Positions 26,451-35,028 of a DNA stretch of 44,807 nt are shown in pieces. Numbering within the stretch: position 1 is the stretch's first letter; every line of letters begins with the position of its first letter. Below the pieces are notes generated by a model that ran no database searches, was not told where the DNA came from, and saw only the letters and a program-made list of their open reading frames with translations. Both the position numbers and the translations under genes were made by a program. Source of the DNA: an uncultured Prevotella sp. (GTDB taxonomy: Bacteria > Bacteroidota > Bacteroidia > Bacteroidales > Bacteroidaceae); NCBI GenBank assembly GCA_900315035.1, contig OMXO01000012.1:1-44807 (forward strand), in the 5' to 3' direction.

Positions 26451-27143
26451 TCATTTTAAAGGTAATGTCTTGATGACTGGACCTGAATAAGTATTAACAG
26501 AGAAACGGACAGAATCAACAGCAAGATTCTTTGTCGGAATACTGACATAGACCTGTGTCGAATAATATTCCGGCACCTTACCCTGATCATGATGAAGGAA
26601 GAAATGAAGGGTACGCTTGTTGTCGGGATGAACCACCAGGGTATCAGCAAGGAAGGCAAGCTGATGAATAGCTGTGGTATCTTCTGTAAAACCTGTCTTC
26701 AACTGAAGACTCAGGTTCAGATACTTTCCAGACTTACTCATCCAGATACTCTCGAACTTCACAGGATCAGTACAAACCTCTTTCTCAAAGTCGCCCAGAG
26801 GTTTAACAAAAGGACAAGGCACCTGCCCCAAAGAAATAACTTCTGCCTGTGTCTTTCCATCGGTTGCTTGTACCTTATTATAATATAGCATGCAACGATA
26901 GGTCGTATCAGCAGTCGTAATCCAGGATGTAGAGATCTGATCTTTAAGCGAGAACTGATCACCATCATCGGTAGTGATGGCATCAGCCTTTTTCTCTGCG
27001 TTGACATGCAATTCAGCAAAATCGGCACGCATCAGAGAATAACGGCCCTCGCCCTTCTCATAACTATCCTGTTGGCAGGCATTAAGCACGGGGAGCAGCA
27101 AACCAAGTGTGACGGCAGGTATAAGGCGATAAGGTCTTTTCAT
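26451..27143 (-). CDS. NigD-like lipoprotein
   Basis: 230 residues, with signal MKRPYRLIPAVTLGLLLPV and lipobox LNAC. The N-terminal part (RYSLMRADFAELHVNAEKKADAI) and the beta-rich C-terminal part (KYLNLSLQLKTG, RTLHFFLHHDQGKVPEYYSTQVYVSIP) match the Bacteroidetes NigD-like family: a small OB-like domain followed by a beta-sandwich. NigD was named in Prevotella nigrescens bacteriocin work, but most members have no known function. The start overlaps the acyltransferase stop by ATGA, so it is the last gene of the PASTA-rluD-ddl-acyltransferase series. Family assignment from memory of motifs. Confidence 0.65.
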   Translation of the reverse strand: MKRPYRLIPAVTLGLLLPVLNACQQDSYEKGEGRYSLMRADFAELHVNAEKKADAITTDDGDQFSLKDQISTSWITTADTTYRCMLYYNKVQATDGKTQAEVISLGQVPCPFVKPLGDFEKEVCTDPVKFESIWMSKSGKYLNLSLQLKTGFTEDTTAIHQLAFLADTLVVHPDNKRTLHFFLHHDQGKVPEYYSTQVYVSIPTKNLAVDSVRFSVNTYSGPVIKTLPLK

Positions 27144-28315
27144 TCGGCAATCATTTTATTTCGTAAAGGATTGGCATACATCGTCAGCATACAATTGCGC
27201 AGGAACGCCTCATCTTTGCCCGGAAGGGTTATCTTGGCAAGCTGTCCTGCCAGATATTGTTCGAAACGCGTCTTATCTGCTGCTGTGTAATGATCTGCAT
27301 AGTCTTTGCTACCATTCAGCTCATCAAGTGCAATATAGTTAGAGGGAAAGAGTTCATAGCCCCGATGAATATGGTCATCCATCCGCTGGGCCAAGGCTGT
27401 AAAGAACTCTGTCTTTGGCAGATCAGACAGTTCGTCAATCCACGTATTAACAGATGGTGAGCAATGATATCTCACCCTGCCCTTGTAACCAAAGATACCA
27501 GTCTTCATATTATCAAGATCATCCTGACGACTCTTCTTGAAACCAGGGTTATCACGTTTCTGCTGTAGTTCCTGAGCCTTCAGATAATCACACGGGTCAT
27601 ACTCATAACTGATAGTAAGCGGCACAATATTCAGCTCACGCAGACGATCGGCAGGATTCTTCAGTTCATCAGGCGCTCCCATCGCCAGCATCTTCAGCAC
27701 GGAGTCCTGAGTACGGTCATTAGAGTCCTTAGCCCTACCCTCGCGCTGGGCTATCCAGATGTTCTCTTTCTTCTTGGTAACAGCAAAGTGGATATAGCGG
27801 CTCATCAGCTGACTGGAACGCAGCATTTCTTTGGGAGACAAGCCACGGCGCACCGTAAATGCCTTGTTCATTCGCACAAGGCGTCTGATCCACGGATAAA
27901 TCAGCAGATTGTCACCAATGCCTATCTCAACAGTTGTGGGGTAACCATGCTCCACCAACATCACATCAAGAAACGCAGAATCGAGCACAATATCACGATG
28001 GTTTGAAACGAAGGTGTATCTGGATTCTACATGAGCCTGAAGATCCGAATCGTCGAAAGTGCAGCCATCAGTATGTTTATGGATGATATACTTCACAATA
28101 GGTTTCATGAAACGCTTCTGGAAATCAAGTGGCGTATGTACACCCTTGAAGGCCAGTTTAAGAAGTCCATTACGCAGTCCCTTAGGCAACCAAGGAACAA
28201 AACCTTTCAGAATCAACTGGAACTGACGATCGTTAAGCAGATCATCGAATGCCTGTTTCATCTCTTCCGGCTCATAGGGCCTAATCTCATCAAACTCCGC
28301 TACAGAAGTAATCAT
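27140..28315 (-). CDS. Acyltransferase (1-acyl-glycerol-3-phosphate acyltransferase-like)
   Basis: About 391 residues from the ATG at 28315 (MITSVAEFDEIRP). A TTG three codons upstream is not needed. NHRDIVLD near residues 105-112 is the NHxxxxD acyltransferase motif, and QREGRAKD further on is the EGxxx substrate-binding motif of PlsC/PlsB-type enzymes. No obvious transmembrane segment is visible apart from amphipathic stretches (GFVPWLPKGLRNGLLKLAF). It likely transfers an acyl chain to a phospholipid or other lipid precursor at the inner membrane. The true acceptor is unknown. It sits 29 bases downstream of ddl. Confidence 0.75.
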   Translation of the reverse strand: MITSVAEFDEIRPYEPEEMKQAFDDLLNDRQFQLILKGFVPWLPKGLRNGLLKLAFKGVHTPLDFQKRFMKPIVKYIIHKHTDGCTFDDSDLQAHVESRYTFVSNHRDIVLDSAFLDVMLVEHGYPTTVEIGIGDNLLIYPWIRRLVRMNKAFTVRRGLSPKEMLRSSQLMSRYIHFAVTKKKENIWIAQREGRAKDSNDRTQDSVLKMLAMGAPDELKNPADRLRELNIVPLTISYEYDPCDYLKAQELQQKRDNPGFKKSRQDDLDNMKTGIFGYKGRVRYHCSPSVNTWIDELSDLPKTEFFTALAQRMDDHIHRGYELFPSNYIALDELNGSKDYADHYTAADKTRFEQYLAGQLAKITLPGKDEAFLRNCMLTMYANPLRNKMIAE

Positions 28316-28344
28316 AACTGTCAACTATCTGCTATACACTTTCG

Positions 28345-29337
28345 CTAAAAAAGCTGATTCTCAACAATATCCGTCAGTACATCTTTCATTTCGAGACCTG
28401 CAGCACGTACCTGCTGAGGAATGAAACTGGTTGCAGTCATACCCGGTGTAGTATTGACCTCAAGCATAGAGATCTTACCCTCCTTTGAAATGATATAGTC
28501 GATACGTATGATGCCGTTACAATGAAGGATGTCATAGATATGACTGGTAATCTTTCCAACACGTTCCGCGATCTCAGCAGGAATACGCGCTGGTGTAATT
28601 TCCTGAACCTGCCCATTGTACTTTGCATCGTAATCGAAGAACTCATTGCTGGTCACTACTTCTGTGATAGGGAACAGCACAGACTTCTCGCGGGTCTTGT
28701 AAATACCCTGAGTAATCTCAGTGCCTTCGAGATAGCTCTCTACCATAACCTCAGGGCTCTCCATGATAGCCTTACGGATAGCAGGAGCCAGTTGATCCTT
28801 ATTCTTCACCTTCGAAACCCCGAAGCTGCTACCATCAGCAGCAGGTTTTACGAAACAGGGCATGCCTATACGCTCCTCAATCTCGTCGTCGCTAACCAAT
28901 TCTTCATAACCCTTACGGATCAGTAGAGAATCGGCTACACTCACACCATAGCCACGCAGATACTGGTTTAGCACAAACTTATCGAAGGTCATGGCTTCCA
29001 CAAGCAGACTGCTAGTAGAATAAGGCATACCTATCAAGTCGAAATAACCCTGCAGACGTCCGTTCTCACCAGGAGTACCATGAATCGTGATATAGGCATA
29101 ATCGAATGTTTTCTTCTGCCCGTCTTCCAAGAATGAGAAATCATTACGATCAATCTTCGCCGTAAGACCATTGGGCAGTTCCACATGCCAGTCCAGCCCT
29201 TTGATATCGACAATATAAATATGATAACGTTCCTTGTCAAAGAAGGAATAAAGTCCCTGCGCTGAGCGCAGTGACACATCGTGTTCTGATGAGTCGCCAC
29301 CACATACGATGGCAATAGTTCTCTTCATGTTCTCCAT
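28345..29337 (-). CDS. ddl: D-alanine--D-alanine ligase
   Basis: 330 residues, with start MENMKRTIAIVCGGDSSEHDVS; the internal ATG at 29328 is an alternative. ATP-grasp features of Ddl: GGDSSEHDVSLRSA at the N-terminus, HGTPGENGRLQGYFD, PCFVKPAADGSSFGVSKV, EGTEITQGIY, and the metal-binding end with NGIIRIDYI...MLEVNTTPGMT. It joins two D-Ala for the MurF step of peptidoglycan synthesis; murF itself is at 40387 in this window. It is 13 bases downstream of rluD in the same operon. Confidence 0.95.
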   Translation of the reverse strand: MENMKRTIAIVCGGDSSEHDVSLRSAQGLYSFFDKERYHIYIVDIKGLDWHVELPNGLTAKIDRNDFSFLEDGQKKTFDYAYITIHGTPGENGRLQGYFDLIGMPYSTSSLLVEAMTFDKFVLNQYLRGYGVSVADSLLIRKGYEELVSDDEIEERIGMPCFVKPAADGSSFGVSKVKNKDQLAPAIRKAIMESPEVMVESYLEGTEITQGIYKTREKSVLFPITEVVTSNEFFDYDAKYNGQVQEITPARIPAEIAERVGKITSHIYDILHCNGIIRIDYIISKEGKISMLEVNTTPGMTATSFIPQQVRAAGLEMKDVLTDIVENQLF

Positions 29338-29350
29338 TATAATTGTTACT

Positions 29351-30424
29351 TTAATTTTTTCCTTTAATGTATTTTCTCCATTTGTCTATCAATGCAGTCA
29401 TATCATCCGGCCACTCAGATGTAAAATCCATCTGCACACCAGTGCTGGGATGCACGAAACCCAGGGTCTTGGCATGCAGGACTTGTCGGGGACAGAGTTT
29501 GAAACAGTTCTGGATGTAGGACTTATAACTGGCAGTCCGTTCACCTCGCAAGATCTCCGTTCCGCCATAACGCTCATCACAGAACAATGGGTGTCCGATA
29601 TGTTTCATGTGGGCTCTGATCTGGTGGGTACGGCCTGTTTCCAAGATACATTCCACCAATGTTACATAGCCATAGCGCTCCAACACACGATAATGGGTCA
29701 CGGCTGGCTTACCAATCTCAGATTCTGGTGGGAATACGGCCATGCGCAAACGATCTTTCGGGTCTCGCCCTATATTCCCCTCTATCCTACCCTCGTCTTC
29801 CAAGAAGTTCCCCCATACCAAGGCATTATAGCTACGATGAGTGGTCTTGTTGAAGAATTGCTTGCCAAGAGAAGTCTTAGCATCGGGAGTCTTCGCCACA
29901 ACGAGCAATCCACTTGTATCCTTGTCTATACGGTGTACCAATCCCACCTCCGGATCATTCGGATCATAGCTCTCCAGATCCTTCAGATGCCAAGCAATAG
30001 CATTGACGAGTGTACCACTGAAATTACCGCATCCCGGATGTACCACCATTCCTGCAGGTTTGTTGATGACCATCAGATCATCGTCTTCATACACCACTTC
30101 AAGCGGTATATCCTCCGGTTCTATCGTTGTATCATAATGAGGGCGATCAAGCATCAGGGTGATGACATCCCCCGGACGGACCTTATAATTACTTTTTACC
30201 GGATTACCATTGACATGAATAAAACCGGCATCAGCGGCTTTCTGGATACGATTTCTACTCGAATGAGGCTGATGTTCTGACAGATACTTGTCAATACGAA
30301 CAGATACCTGCCCTTTGTCCACTTCCATGCGGAAGTGCTCATAAAGCTGACTGTCGTCTGTCTGTTCGGCAGAGTCAACATCAGCCATCAGATCCAGTTC
30401 ATCGTCTTGTAGGAAATCCATCAT
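29351..30424 (-). CDS. rluD: Ribosomal large subunit pseudouridine synthase D family
   Basis: 357 residues. The N-terminal S4 RNA-binding domain (VRIDKYLSEHQPHSSRNRIQKA) spans about residues 42-100. The catalytic domain carries NKPAGMVVHPGCGN and HRIDKDTSGLL with the catalytic Asp167, then GRTHQIRAHMKHIGHP. The enzyme would pseudouridylate 23S rRNA. The ATG at 30424 overlaps the stop of the PASTA gene (ATGA). A second ATG follows immediately. The acidic N-terminal tail is longer than in E. coli RluD, as seen in Bacteroidetes. Confidence 0.92.
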   Translation of the reverse strand: MMDFLQDDELDLMADVDSAEQTDDSQLYEHFRMEVDKGQVSVRIDKYLSEHQPHSSRNRIQKAADAGFIHVNGNPVKSNYKVRPGDVITLMLDRPHYDTTIEPEDIPLEVVYEDDDLMVINKPAGMVVHPGCGNFSGTLVNAIAWHLKDLESYDPNDPEVGLVHRIDKDTSGLLVVAKTPDAKTSLGKQFFNKTTHRSYNALVWGNFLEDEGRIEGNIGRDPKDRLRMAVFPPESEIGKPAVTHYRVLERYGYVTLVECILETGRTHQIRAHMKHIGHPLFCDERYGGTEILRGERTASYKSYIQNCFKLCPRQVLHAKTLGFVHPSTGVQMDFTSEWPDDMTALIDKWRKYIKGKN

Positions 30425-31065
30425 TCCACTATTTCCTCAAACTCATCGACATTATTATCCAACATCAACTTGTATTCGGGCTCGATATACTCGATTTCTT
30501 CATCGGAATCATACTCACCACTACCAATCATCAGTGTCAAGGGCGAATCAATAGAGACACGATCACCAGTAGAGATCCTGCGCCCTCTGGAAAGGATGCC
30601 ATAGACCCAGTCTTTCTCACCAGCCACATATTGAGGCGGTAGCAACTTAAAGCCCAAAGCCATCAACTTGGCCTCAGCCTCACGATAGCTACTATTGTCC
30701 ACCACATCGGGGATGGCAAACGACGGTGACGATGGAGAATTAACTGTCACATAGACTGTATGCCCCTCTTTCACCATAGCGCCAGGGCCTGGACTCTGAG
30801 CCAGGATGCAATCTGCAGGCAAACGTTTGTTATAGCCCGAGTCGCTTACCATAATTCTCAATCCTTCATCCTCTACTAACCTCATGGCTTTAGCATAGAC
30901 CATACCTTCAAGTTTGGGTATCTTAACACCCTCACCATGACGGGTATAGATGTCCAGTCCGTACTTCACCCCCAACGCAAGCAGAATGACGACAACGGCC
31001 ATCGCCAGAAGATTCCCCCACAGGAAACCACTTGAAAACTTACTGAAGAATTCCTTTGCTTCCAT
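30421..31065 (-). CDS. Membrane-anchored PASTA-domain protein
   Basis: 214 residues from the ATG at 31065 (MEAKEFFSKFSSG). Extending further upstream would cross the promoter. One transmembrane helix lies near residues 17-35 (NLLAMAVVVILLALGVKYG). At least two PASTA units follow (KIPKLEGMVYAKAMRLVEDEGLRI and FAIPDVVDNSSYREAEAKLM), then an acidic tail. PASTA domains bind peptidoglycan fragments or partner proteins, usually attached to PknB-type kinases or PBPs; here there is no kinase or transpeptidase domain. It leads the rluD-ddl-acyltransferase operon, suggesting a cell-wall role (inference). Confidence 0.85.
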   Translation of the reverse strand: MEAKEFFSKFSSGFLWGNLLAMAVVVILLALGVKYGLDIYTRHGEGVKIPKLEGMVYAKAMRLVEDEGLRIMVSDSGYNKRLPADCILAQSPGPGAMVKEGHTVYVTVNSPSSPSFAIPDVVDNSSYREAEAKLMALGFKLLPPQYVAGEKDWVYGILSRGRRISTGDRVSIDSPLTLMIGSGEYDSDEEIEYIEPEYKLMLDNNVDEFEEIVE

Positions 31066-31086
31066 TCTTATTTCCAATTTCTTCGG

Positions 31087-31117
31087 CAAAGGTAGTGCAA
31101 ATCGAGCGAAAAACCAA
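31087..31117 (-). promoter_or_regulatory. Promoter of the PASTA-rluD-ddl operon
   Basis: On the minus strand TTG (31115-31117), then 20 bases, then TACCTTTG (31087-31094), 21 bases before the ATG at 31065. It matches the Bacteroidetes consensus and lies just after the rpmH terminator. Confidence 0.65.
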
Positions 31118-31133
31118 GAAAAGGGCATAAAAA

Positions 31134-31173
31134 AACAGAAAGAAACAAAGATTAATCTCTGCTTCTTTCTGTT
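31134..31173 (-). terminator. Terminator after rpmH
   Basis: A long 19-bp hairpin. AACAGAAAGAA pairs exactly with TTCTTTCTGTT and the inner part pairs with two G-T wobbles. On the minus strand it is followed by a T run (TTTT). It isolates rpmH from the PASTA operon. Confidence 0.8.
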
Positions 31174-31202
31174 TTAACTGAATTTTCCTCAGAACAGCGG
31201 GT

Positions 31203-31358
31203 TTACTTTCCGTGATTCTCGTCAGAAACTGTTAACTTCTTGCGACCCTTGGCACGACGTGCAGCCAGTACGCGACGACCATTCTTTGTGGCCATTCTCT
31301 CACGGAAGCCGTGCTTGTTCACGCGACGGCGATTGTGGGGCTGAAATGTTCTTTTCAT
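31203..31358 (-). CDS. rpmH: 50S ribosomal protein L34
   Basis: 51 residues, beginning [20 protein letters not shown] and continuing [23 protein letters not shown], the unmistakable bL34 signature. The length is normal with a short C-terminal tail (VSDENHGK). It diverges from efp and is monocistronic, flanked by its own promoter and a strong terminator. Confidence 0.97.
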   Translation of the reverse strand: MKRTFQPHNRRRVNKHGFRERMATKNGRRVLAARRAKGRKKLTVSDENHGK

Positions 31359-31404
31359 TGCTTTCTACTTATTTTATTTGTGATAATTCTTACGTTTTGG
31401 GCTG

Positions 31405-31435
31405 CAAAAGTACTCATTTCTTTTGAATTACGCAA
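31405..31435 (-). promoter_or_regulatory. Promoter of rpmH
   Basis: TTG (31433-31435), a 20-base spacer, then TACTTTTG (31405-31412) on the minus strand, 46 bases before the rpmH ATG. Confidence 0.6.
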
Positions 31436-31461
31436 GAAATATACGAAAATTAGTGCAACTT

Positions 31462-31494
31462 TTTGTGTTTTTTTCGAGATTTTGCTTAACTTTG
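31462..31494 (+). promoter_or_regulatory. Promoter of efp
   Basis: TTTG (31462-31465), a 21-base spacer, then TAACTTTG (31487-31494) on the plus strand, 38 bases before the efp ATG. Divergent from the rpmH promoter. Confidence 0.65.
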
Positions 31495-31532
31495 CACCCG
31501 AAAACGATACAAAAGTAATATTTTTAAGGTAT

Positions 31533-32099
31533 ATGATTAATTCACAAGACATTAAGAAAGGCACCGCAATCCGTATGGATGGCGGCATCTGGGTGTGCAT
31601 CGATTTCCAGCACCGCAAGCCAGGCAAGGGTAACACCATTATGATTATCAAGGTAAAGAATGTATCTGACGGACGCGTGTTGGAACGCCGTTTCAATATC
31701 GGTGAAAAACTGGAGGACGTTATCATCGAGCGTCGCCCCTACCAGTACCTTTATGAGGACCAGTCAGGCCGTATCTTTATGAATCAGGAGACCTTCGAGC
31801 AGATTCCTATTGACAACGAGCTCGTAATCGGTCATGAGTATATGAAGGAGAGTGATATCGTGGAAGTGGTTTCTGACACAACCGATGGTACTATTCTTTA
31901 TGCAGAGATGCCTGTGAAGACCGTTCTCCGTGTGACTCATTCTGAGCCAGGTATCAAAGGCGACACAGCCACCAACACCCTGAAGCCTGCCACATTGGAA
32001 ACAGGTGTTGAGGTACGCGTTCCCCTTTTCATCAATGAAGGTGACCTGATTCAGGTTGACACTCGCGATGGTAGCTACCTGCAGCGCGTGAAAGAATAA
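31533..32099 (+). CDS. efp: Translation elongation factor P
   Basis: 188 residues from the ATG at 31533 (MINSQDIKKGTAIRMDG). An earlier in-frame start at 31311 would run through rpmH and the promoter. Three-domain EF-P: a KOW-like domain with the loop RKPGKGN (Lys32 at the tip, the residue modified in many bacteria), then ERRPYQYLYEDQSG, and a C-terminal OB domain ending EGDLIQVDTRDGSYLQRV. EF-P relieves ribosome stalling at proline runs. Confidence 0.96.
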   Translation: MINSQDIKKGTAIRMDGGIWVCIDFQHRKPGKGNTIMIIKVKNVSDGRVLERRFNIGEKLEDVIIERRPYQYLYEDQSGRIFMNQETFEQIPIDNELVIGHEYMKESDIVEVVSDTTDGTILYAEMPVKTVLRVTHSEPGIKGDTATNTLKPATLETGVEVRVPLFINEGDLIQVDTRDGSYLQRVKE

Positions 32100-32109
32100 T
32101 ATATAGCAG

Positions 32110-32164
32110 ATAGTGAATAGTGGATAGTTGTGATAACATGACTAATCACTATTCACTATTAACT
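32110..32164. repeat. Hairpin downstream of efp, including dispersed 17-bp repeat copy 2
   Basis: ATAGTGAATAGTG (32110-32122) pairs perfectly with CACTATTCACTAT (32147-32159). It may end efp transcription although no T-tract follows. The right arm with the following bases contains, on the minus strand, the 17-base sequence found at 24389-24405. Confidence 0.55.
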
Positions 32165-32181
32165 AAATATACTTAAGCACT

Positions 32182-33228
32182 ATGAAATACTCCATTATCA
32201 TTCCTGTTTTTAATCGTCCCGACGAAGTCGATGAACTCCTGCAAAGTCTCTGTGAACAGACGGAGAAGGATTTCGAGGTGCTGATTGTGGAGGACGGTTC
32301 TCTGCGCGACTGCAAGTCGGTAACAGAGAAATACACCGGCAAACTTGACTTGAAGTATTTCATGAAACCCAACAGCGGACCTGGTCAAAGCCGTAACTAT
32401 GGTGCAGAACGTGCCTCTGGCGACTACCTTATTATTTTAGATAGCGATGTCGTTCTGCCTACTGGTTATCTGGAAGCGGTTAGCCAAGAGCTCGTCCAAC
32501 ACCCCACTGCAGCCTTCGGTGGTCCTGATGCTTCCCACCCATCGTTCACGCCTGTTCAGAAAGCCATCTCCTACTCTATGACCTCCTTTTTTACAACCGG
32601 TGGTATTCGAGGCGGAAAGGCCAAACTTGATAAATTTTATCCCCGCTCCTTCAATATGGGCATCCGTCGAGATGTATATCAGCAATTGGAGGGATTCTCT
32701 AAGATGCGCTTCGGCGAGGATATCGATTTCTCCTACCGCATAGTAGAGGCTGGACACAAACCATGCCTTTTCCCTTCGGCATGGGTGTGGCATAAGCGCC
32801 GCACAGATTTCCGGAAGTTCTTCCGACAGGTCTATAATAGTGGTATAGCCCGCATCAACCTTGAAAAGCGACACCCAGGCACACTCAAATTGGTTCACTT
32901 ATTACCTACAGTGTTTACAATTGGTGTCATCGCCTTAGCACTACTCTTCGTCTGCGGACTGATGCTCAGTAGTTTCGGCACACCCGTTATCAAACAGCAA
33001 GGTCGTTTACTCTGCCAACTCTCCCTACTGCCCCTTACACTTTACGCGTTAATCATCTTTATTGACTCAAGTGTTAAGAACAAGAGCCTCTACGTAGGAT
33101 TACTCTCTATCCCTGCCGCCTTTGTTCAGCTCATGGGGTACGGATTAGGGTTTATCGAGTCATGGTGGAAACGGTGTGTCAGAGGTCAGGACGAGTTTCA
33201 AGCCTTTGAACGAACGTTCTACAAATAA
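32182..33228 (+). CDS. Family 2 glycosyltransferase with C-terminal membrane segments
   Basis: 348 residues. GT-A fold: SIIIPVFNRPDEVDELLQSL at the N-terminus, the nucleotide-binding LIVEDGS, the metal-binding DSD in YLIILDSDVVLP, and FGEDIDFSYRI as the catalytic ED-type region. Two or three hydrophobic segments follow (VFTIGVIALALLFVCGLML, LLCQLSLLPLTLYALIIF), so it is inner-membrane bound. It should move a sugar from a nucleotide donor to a lipid-linked or surface glycan. Donor and acceptor are unknown. It is 30 bases upstream of radC. Confidence 0.88.
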   Translation: MKYSIIIPVFNRPDEVDELLQSLCEQTEKDFEVLIVEDGSLRDCKSVTEKYTGKLDLKYFMKPNSGPGQSRNYGAERASGDYLIILDSDVVLPTGYLEAVSQELVQHPTAAFGGPDASHPSFTPVQKAISYSMTSFFTTGGIRGGKAKLDKFYPRSFNMGIRRDVYQQLEGFSKMRFGEDIDFSYRIVEAGHKPCLFPSAWVWHKRRTDFRKFFRQVYNSGIARINLEKRHPGTLKLVHLLPTVFTIGVIALALLFVCGLMLSSFGTPVIKQQGRLLCQLSLLPLTLYALIIFIDSSVKNKSLYVGLLSIPAAFVQLMGYGLGFIESWWKRCVRGQDEFQAFERTFYK

Positions 33229-33258
33229 AATTCACTCCCCCCAAAAACTTAAATCTCT

Positions 33259-33945
33259 ATGAAAAAAATCACAATTGCAAATTGGTCTCAAGATGACCAA
33301 CCTCGCGAAAAATTACGCGACAAAGGGCCTCAAGCGCTTAGCAACGCTGAATTGCTGGCCATTCTCATCGGCTCAGGAACTCCAGGTATCAGCGCTGTAG
33401 AGTTGATGCAGCAAATACTTACCGGGTGTAACAACAACCTCAACACACTTGGTAAGATGACAATCCCCCTATTAATGAACTACAAAGGTATCGGTGAGGC
33501 TAAGGCCATCAGTATTCTTGCAGCATGTGAACTTGGGAAGCGCCGTCAGATGGAAGCCCCTGAAGAACGGCCCGACCTTGGCACCGCAACGAGAATCTAT
33601 AACCACATGCATCCAATCATGCAGGATCTCGATGTTGAAGAGTTCTGGGTGCTATTTCTGAACCAAAACTACCGTCTTATCAAGAAAATACGCATTTCGC
33701 ACGGAGGAATTACCGAGACTGCCGTTGATATTCGCATCATCATTCGGGAAGCAGTAATAGCCAACTGCACTGTCCTTGTTGCCTGTCACAATCATCCCTC
33801 TGGTGGTCTTAAGCCCAGCACGTATGACGACCGACTTACCACCTCACTTGCTAAAGCCTGTCAACTAATGAACATCCGTTTTCTTGACCACGTCATTGTT
33901 ACAGACGGTGCCTACTACTCCTATCACGAACAAGGGAGATGTTGA
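33259..33945 (+). CDS. radC: RadC family JAB-domain protein
   Basis: 228 residues. A helix-hairpin-helix region (LMNYKGIGEAKAISILAACELG) is followed by an MPN/JAB domain with the JAMM metal motif HNHPSGGLKPSTYDD (His177, His179, Asp190) and DHVIVTDG. The family was named for DNA repair but its role is unclear. The stop codon abuts the stop of the convergent sugar-kinase gene with no gap. Confidence 0.9.
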   Translation: MKKITIANWSQDDQPREKLRDKGPQALSNAELLAILIGSGTPGISAVELMQQILTGCNNNLNTLGKMTIPLLMNYKGIGEAKAISILAACELGKRRQMEAPEERPDLGTATRIYNHMHPIMQDLDVEEFWVLFLNQNYRLIKKIRISHGGITETAVDIRIIIREAVIANCTVLVACHNHPSGGLKPSTYDDRLTTSLAKACQLMNIRFLDHVIVTDGAYYSYHEQGRC

Positions 33946-35001
33946 CTACTTAATGGCCTTATAGAGCGTTGATGCATCATATTTCCCTTCCAGCACATCC
34001 AGTATTTCCTCTTCGGTAGAGAGGTTGAAGTCGCCCGGAATCGTATTCTTCAAGGCAGCGGCTGCCAACGAGTAATTCAACTGCATCTGCTTATCTTCTG
34101 GGTACAGGGAAATAGCATGTAGCCAGCCGCCCATAAAGGCATCACCAACACCTACCGGGTCTATCACATCGGGGATGTCCATGATCGGTGACTGCAGGAG
34201 TTTGCCTTCTGTCCAAAGTAGGCCTGTCAGTGTGTGATGTTTTGAAGACACCTCGTTACGCATCCCCATCATCCAATTCTTTACACGGGGGAAGTTATGG
34301 TGGAGTTCGTCGAACCAAGCCCTATACTCGTCCATCTGCATCTTGAAAGAAGAGTCAACCGCGGTAAACGGAGGCTGAGCGTGTTGTGTCAACCAGTCGA
34401 ACTCCACAGCATCGCCAAACATCATGTCGCAGCGGGAAAGCATACGGCTCAATGTCCCTCTGGGATCAGCACCCTCATACTTCCAGAGATTCTTACGGTA
34501 GTTGATGTCAAAGCAGACTGTCACCCCTAACTCATCAGCAATGTCGAGCGCCTCGAAGGTGGCATCGGCTGCCTGTTGGGAGATGGCTGCCGTGATGCCT
34601 GATACATGGAAATAGGCACAATCATTGAGTATCTTGCGCCAAGGAATCATGCCTGGCTTCAGATCGAAATAAGCCGAGTTGGCACGGTCATAGATGACCT
34701 TTGGAGCTCTCATTCCTGCAGCAGGCTCAAAATAATAGGTGCCGATACGTTGTCCGCCATAAAGCACCTGGCTTGTATCAACACCCAGTTGCGCCAAGTT
34801 CATGGCACCAGCATGCCCCACAGGCGTGTCTGGAAGACGGGTGATATAAGTAACGTTCTCGCCCTGAGTAGCCAGTGATACTGCTACATTAGCCTCGCTA
34901 CCACCATATTTGCTGGTGAACATGTCACCTTGTGTCAGTCTGAGTTGTCCGGGTTTTGAGAATCGAAGCAACAGTTCTCCGAAAGTTACAATCTTTTTCA
35001 T
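33946..35001 (-). CDS. kdgK: PfkB-family sugar kinase, 2-keto-3-deoxygluconate kinase-like
   Basis: About 351 residues from the ATG at 35001; the GTG one codon upstream is not preferred. MKKIVTFGELLLRFSKPG and KYGGSEANVAVSLATQG are the N-terminal ribokinase features. DPVGVGDAFMGGWL is the second signature with the catalytic Asp of GDAF; the usual DTTGAGD is changed to DPVGVGD, as in KDG-kinase-like proteins. It would phosphorylate KDG in uronate breakdown. No aldolase gene is adjacent, so the substrate is uncertain. It lies 27 bases downstream of the lpxH-like gene. Confidence 0.78.
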   Translation of the reverse strand: MKKIVTFGELLLRFSKPGQLRLTQGDMFTSKYGGSEANVAVSLATQGENVTYITRLPDTPVGHAGAMNLAQLGVDTSQVLYGGQRIGTYYFEPAAGMRAPKVIYDRANSAYFDLKPGMIPWRKILNDCAYFHVSGITAAISQQAADATFEALDIADELGVTVCFDINYRKNLWKYEGADPRGTLSRMLSRCDMMFGDAVEFDWLTQHAQPPFTAVDSSFKMQMDEYRAWFDELHHNFPRVKNWMMGMRNEVSSKHHTLTGLLWTEGKLLQSPIMDIPDVIDPVGVGDAFMGGWLHAISLYPEDKQMQLNYSLAAAALKNTIPGDFNLSTEEEILDVLEGKYDASTLYKAIK

Positions 35002-35028
35002 CACGATTTAGTTTTGAGTTGAATGAAT

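Noticed and set aside
29309-30280. 323-codon plus-strand frame over rluD
   Set aside because: Shadow of rluD, which has full S4 and HRIDKDTSG motifs on the minus strand.
31311-31532. Earlier start for efp
   Set aside because: It would cross rpmH and both divergent promoters; EF-P homologues begin at the ATG at 31533.
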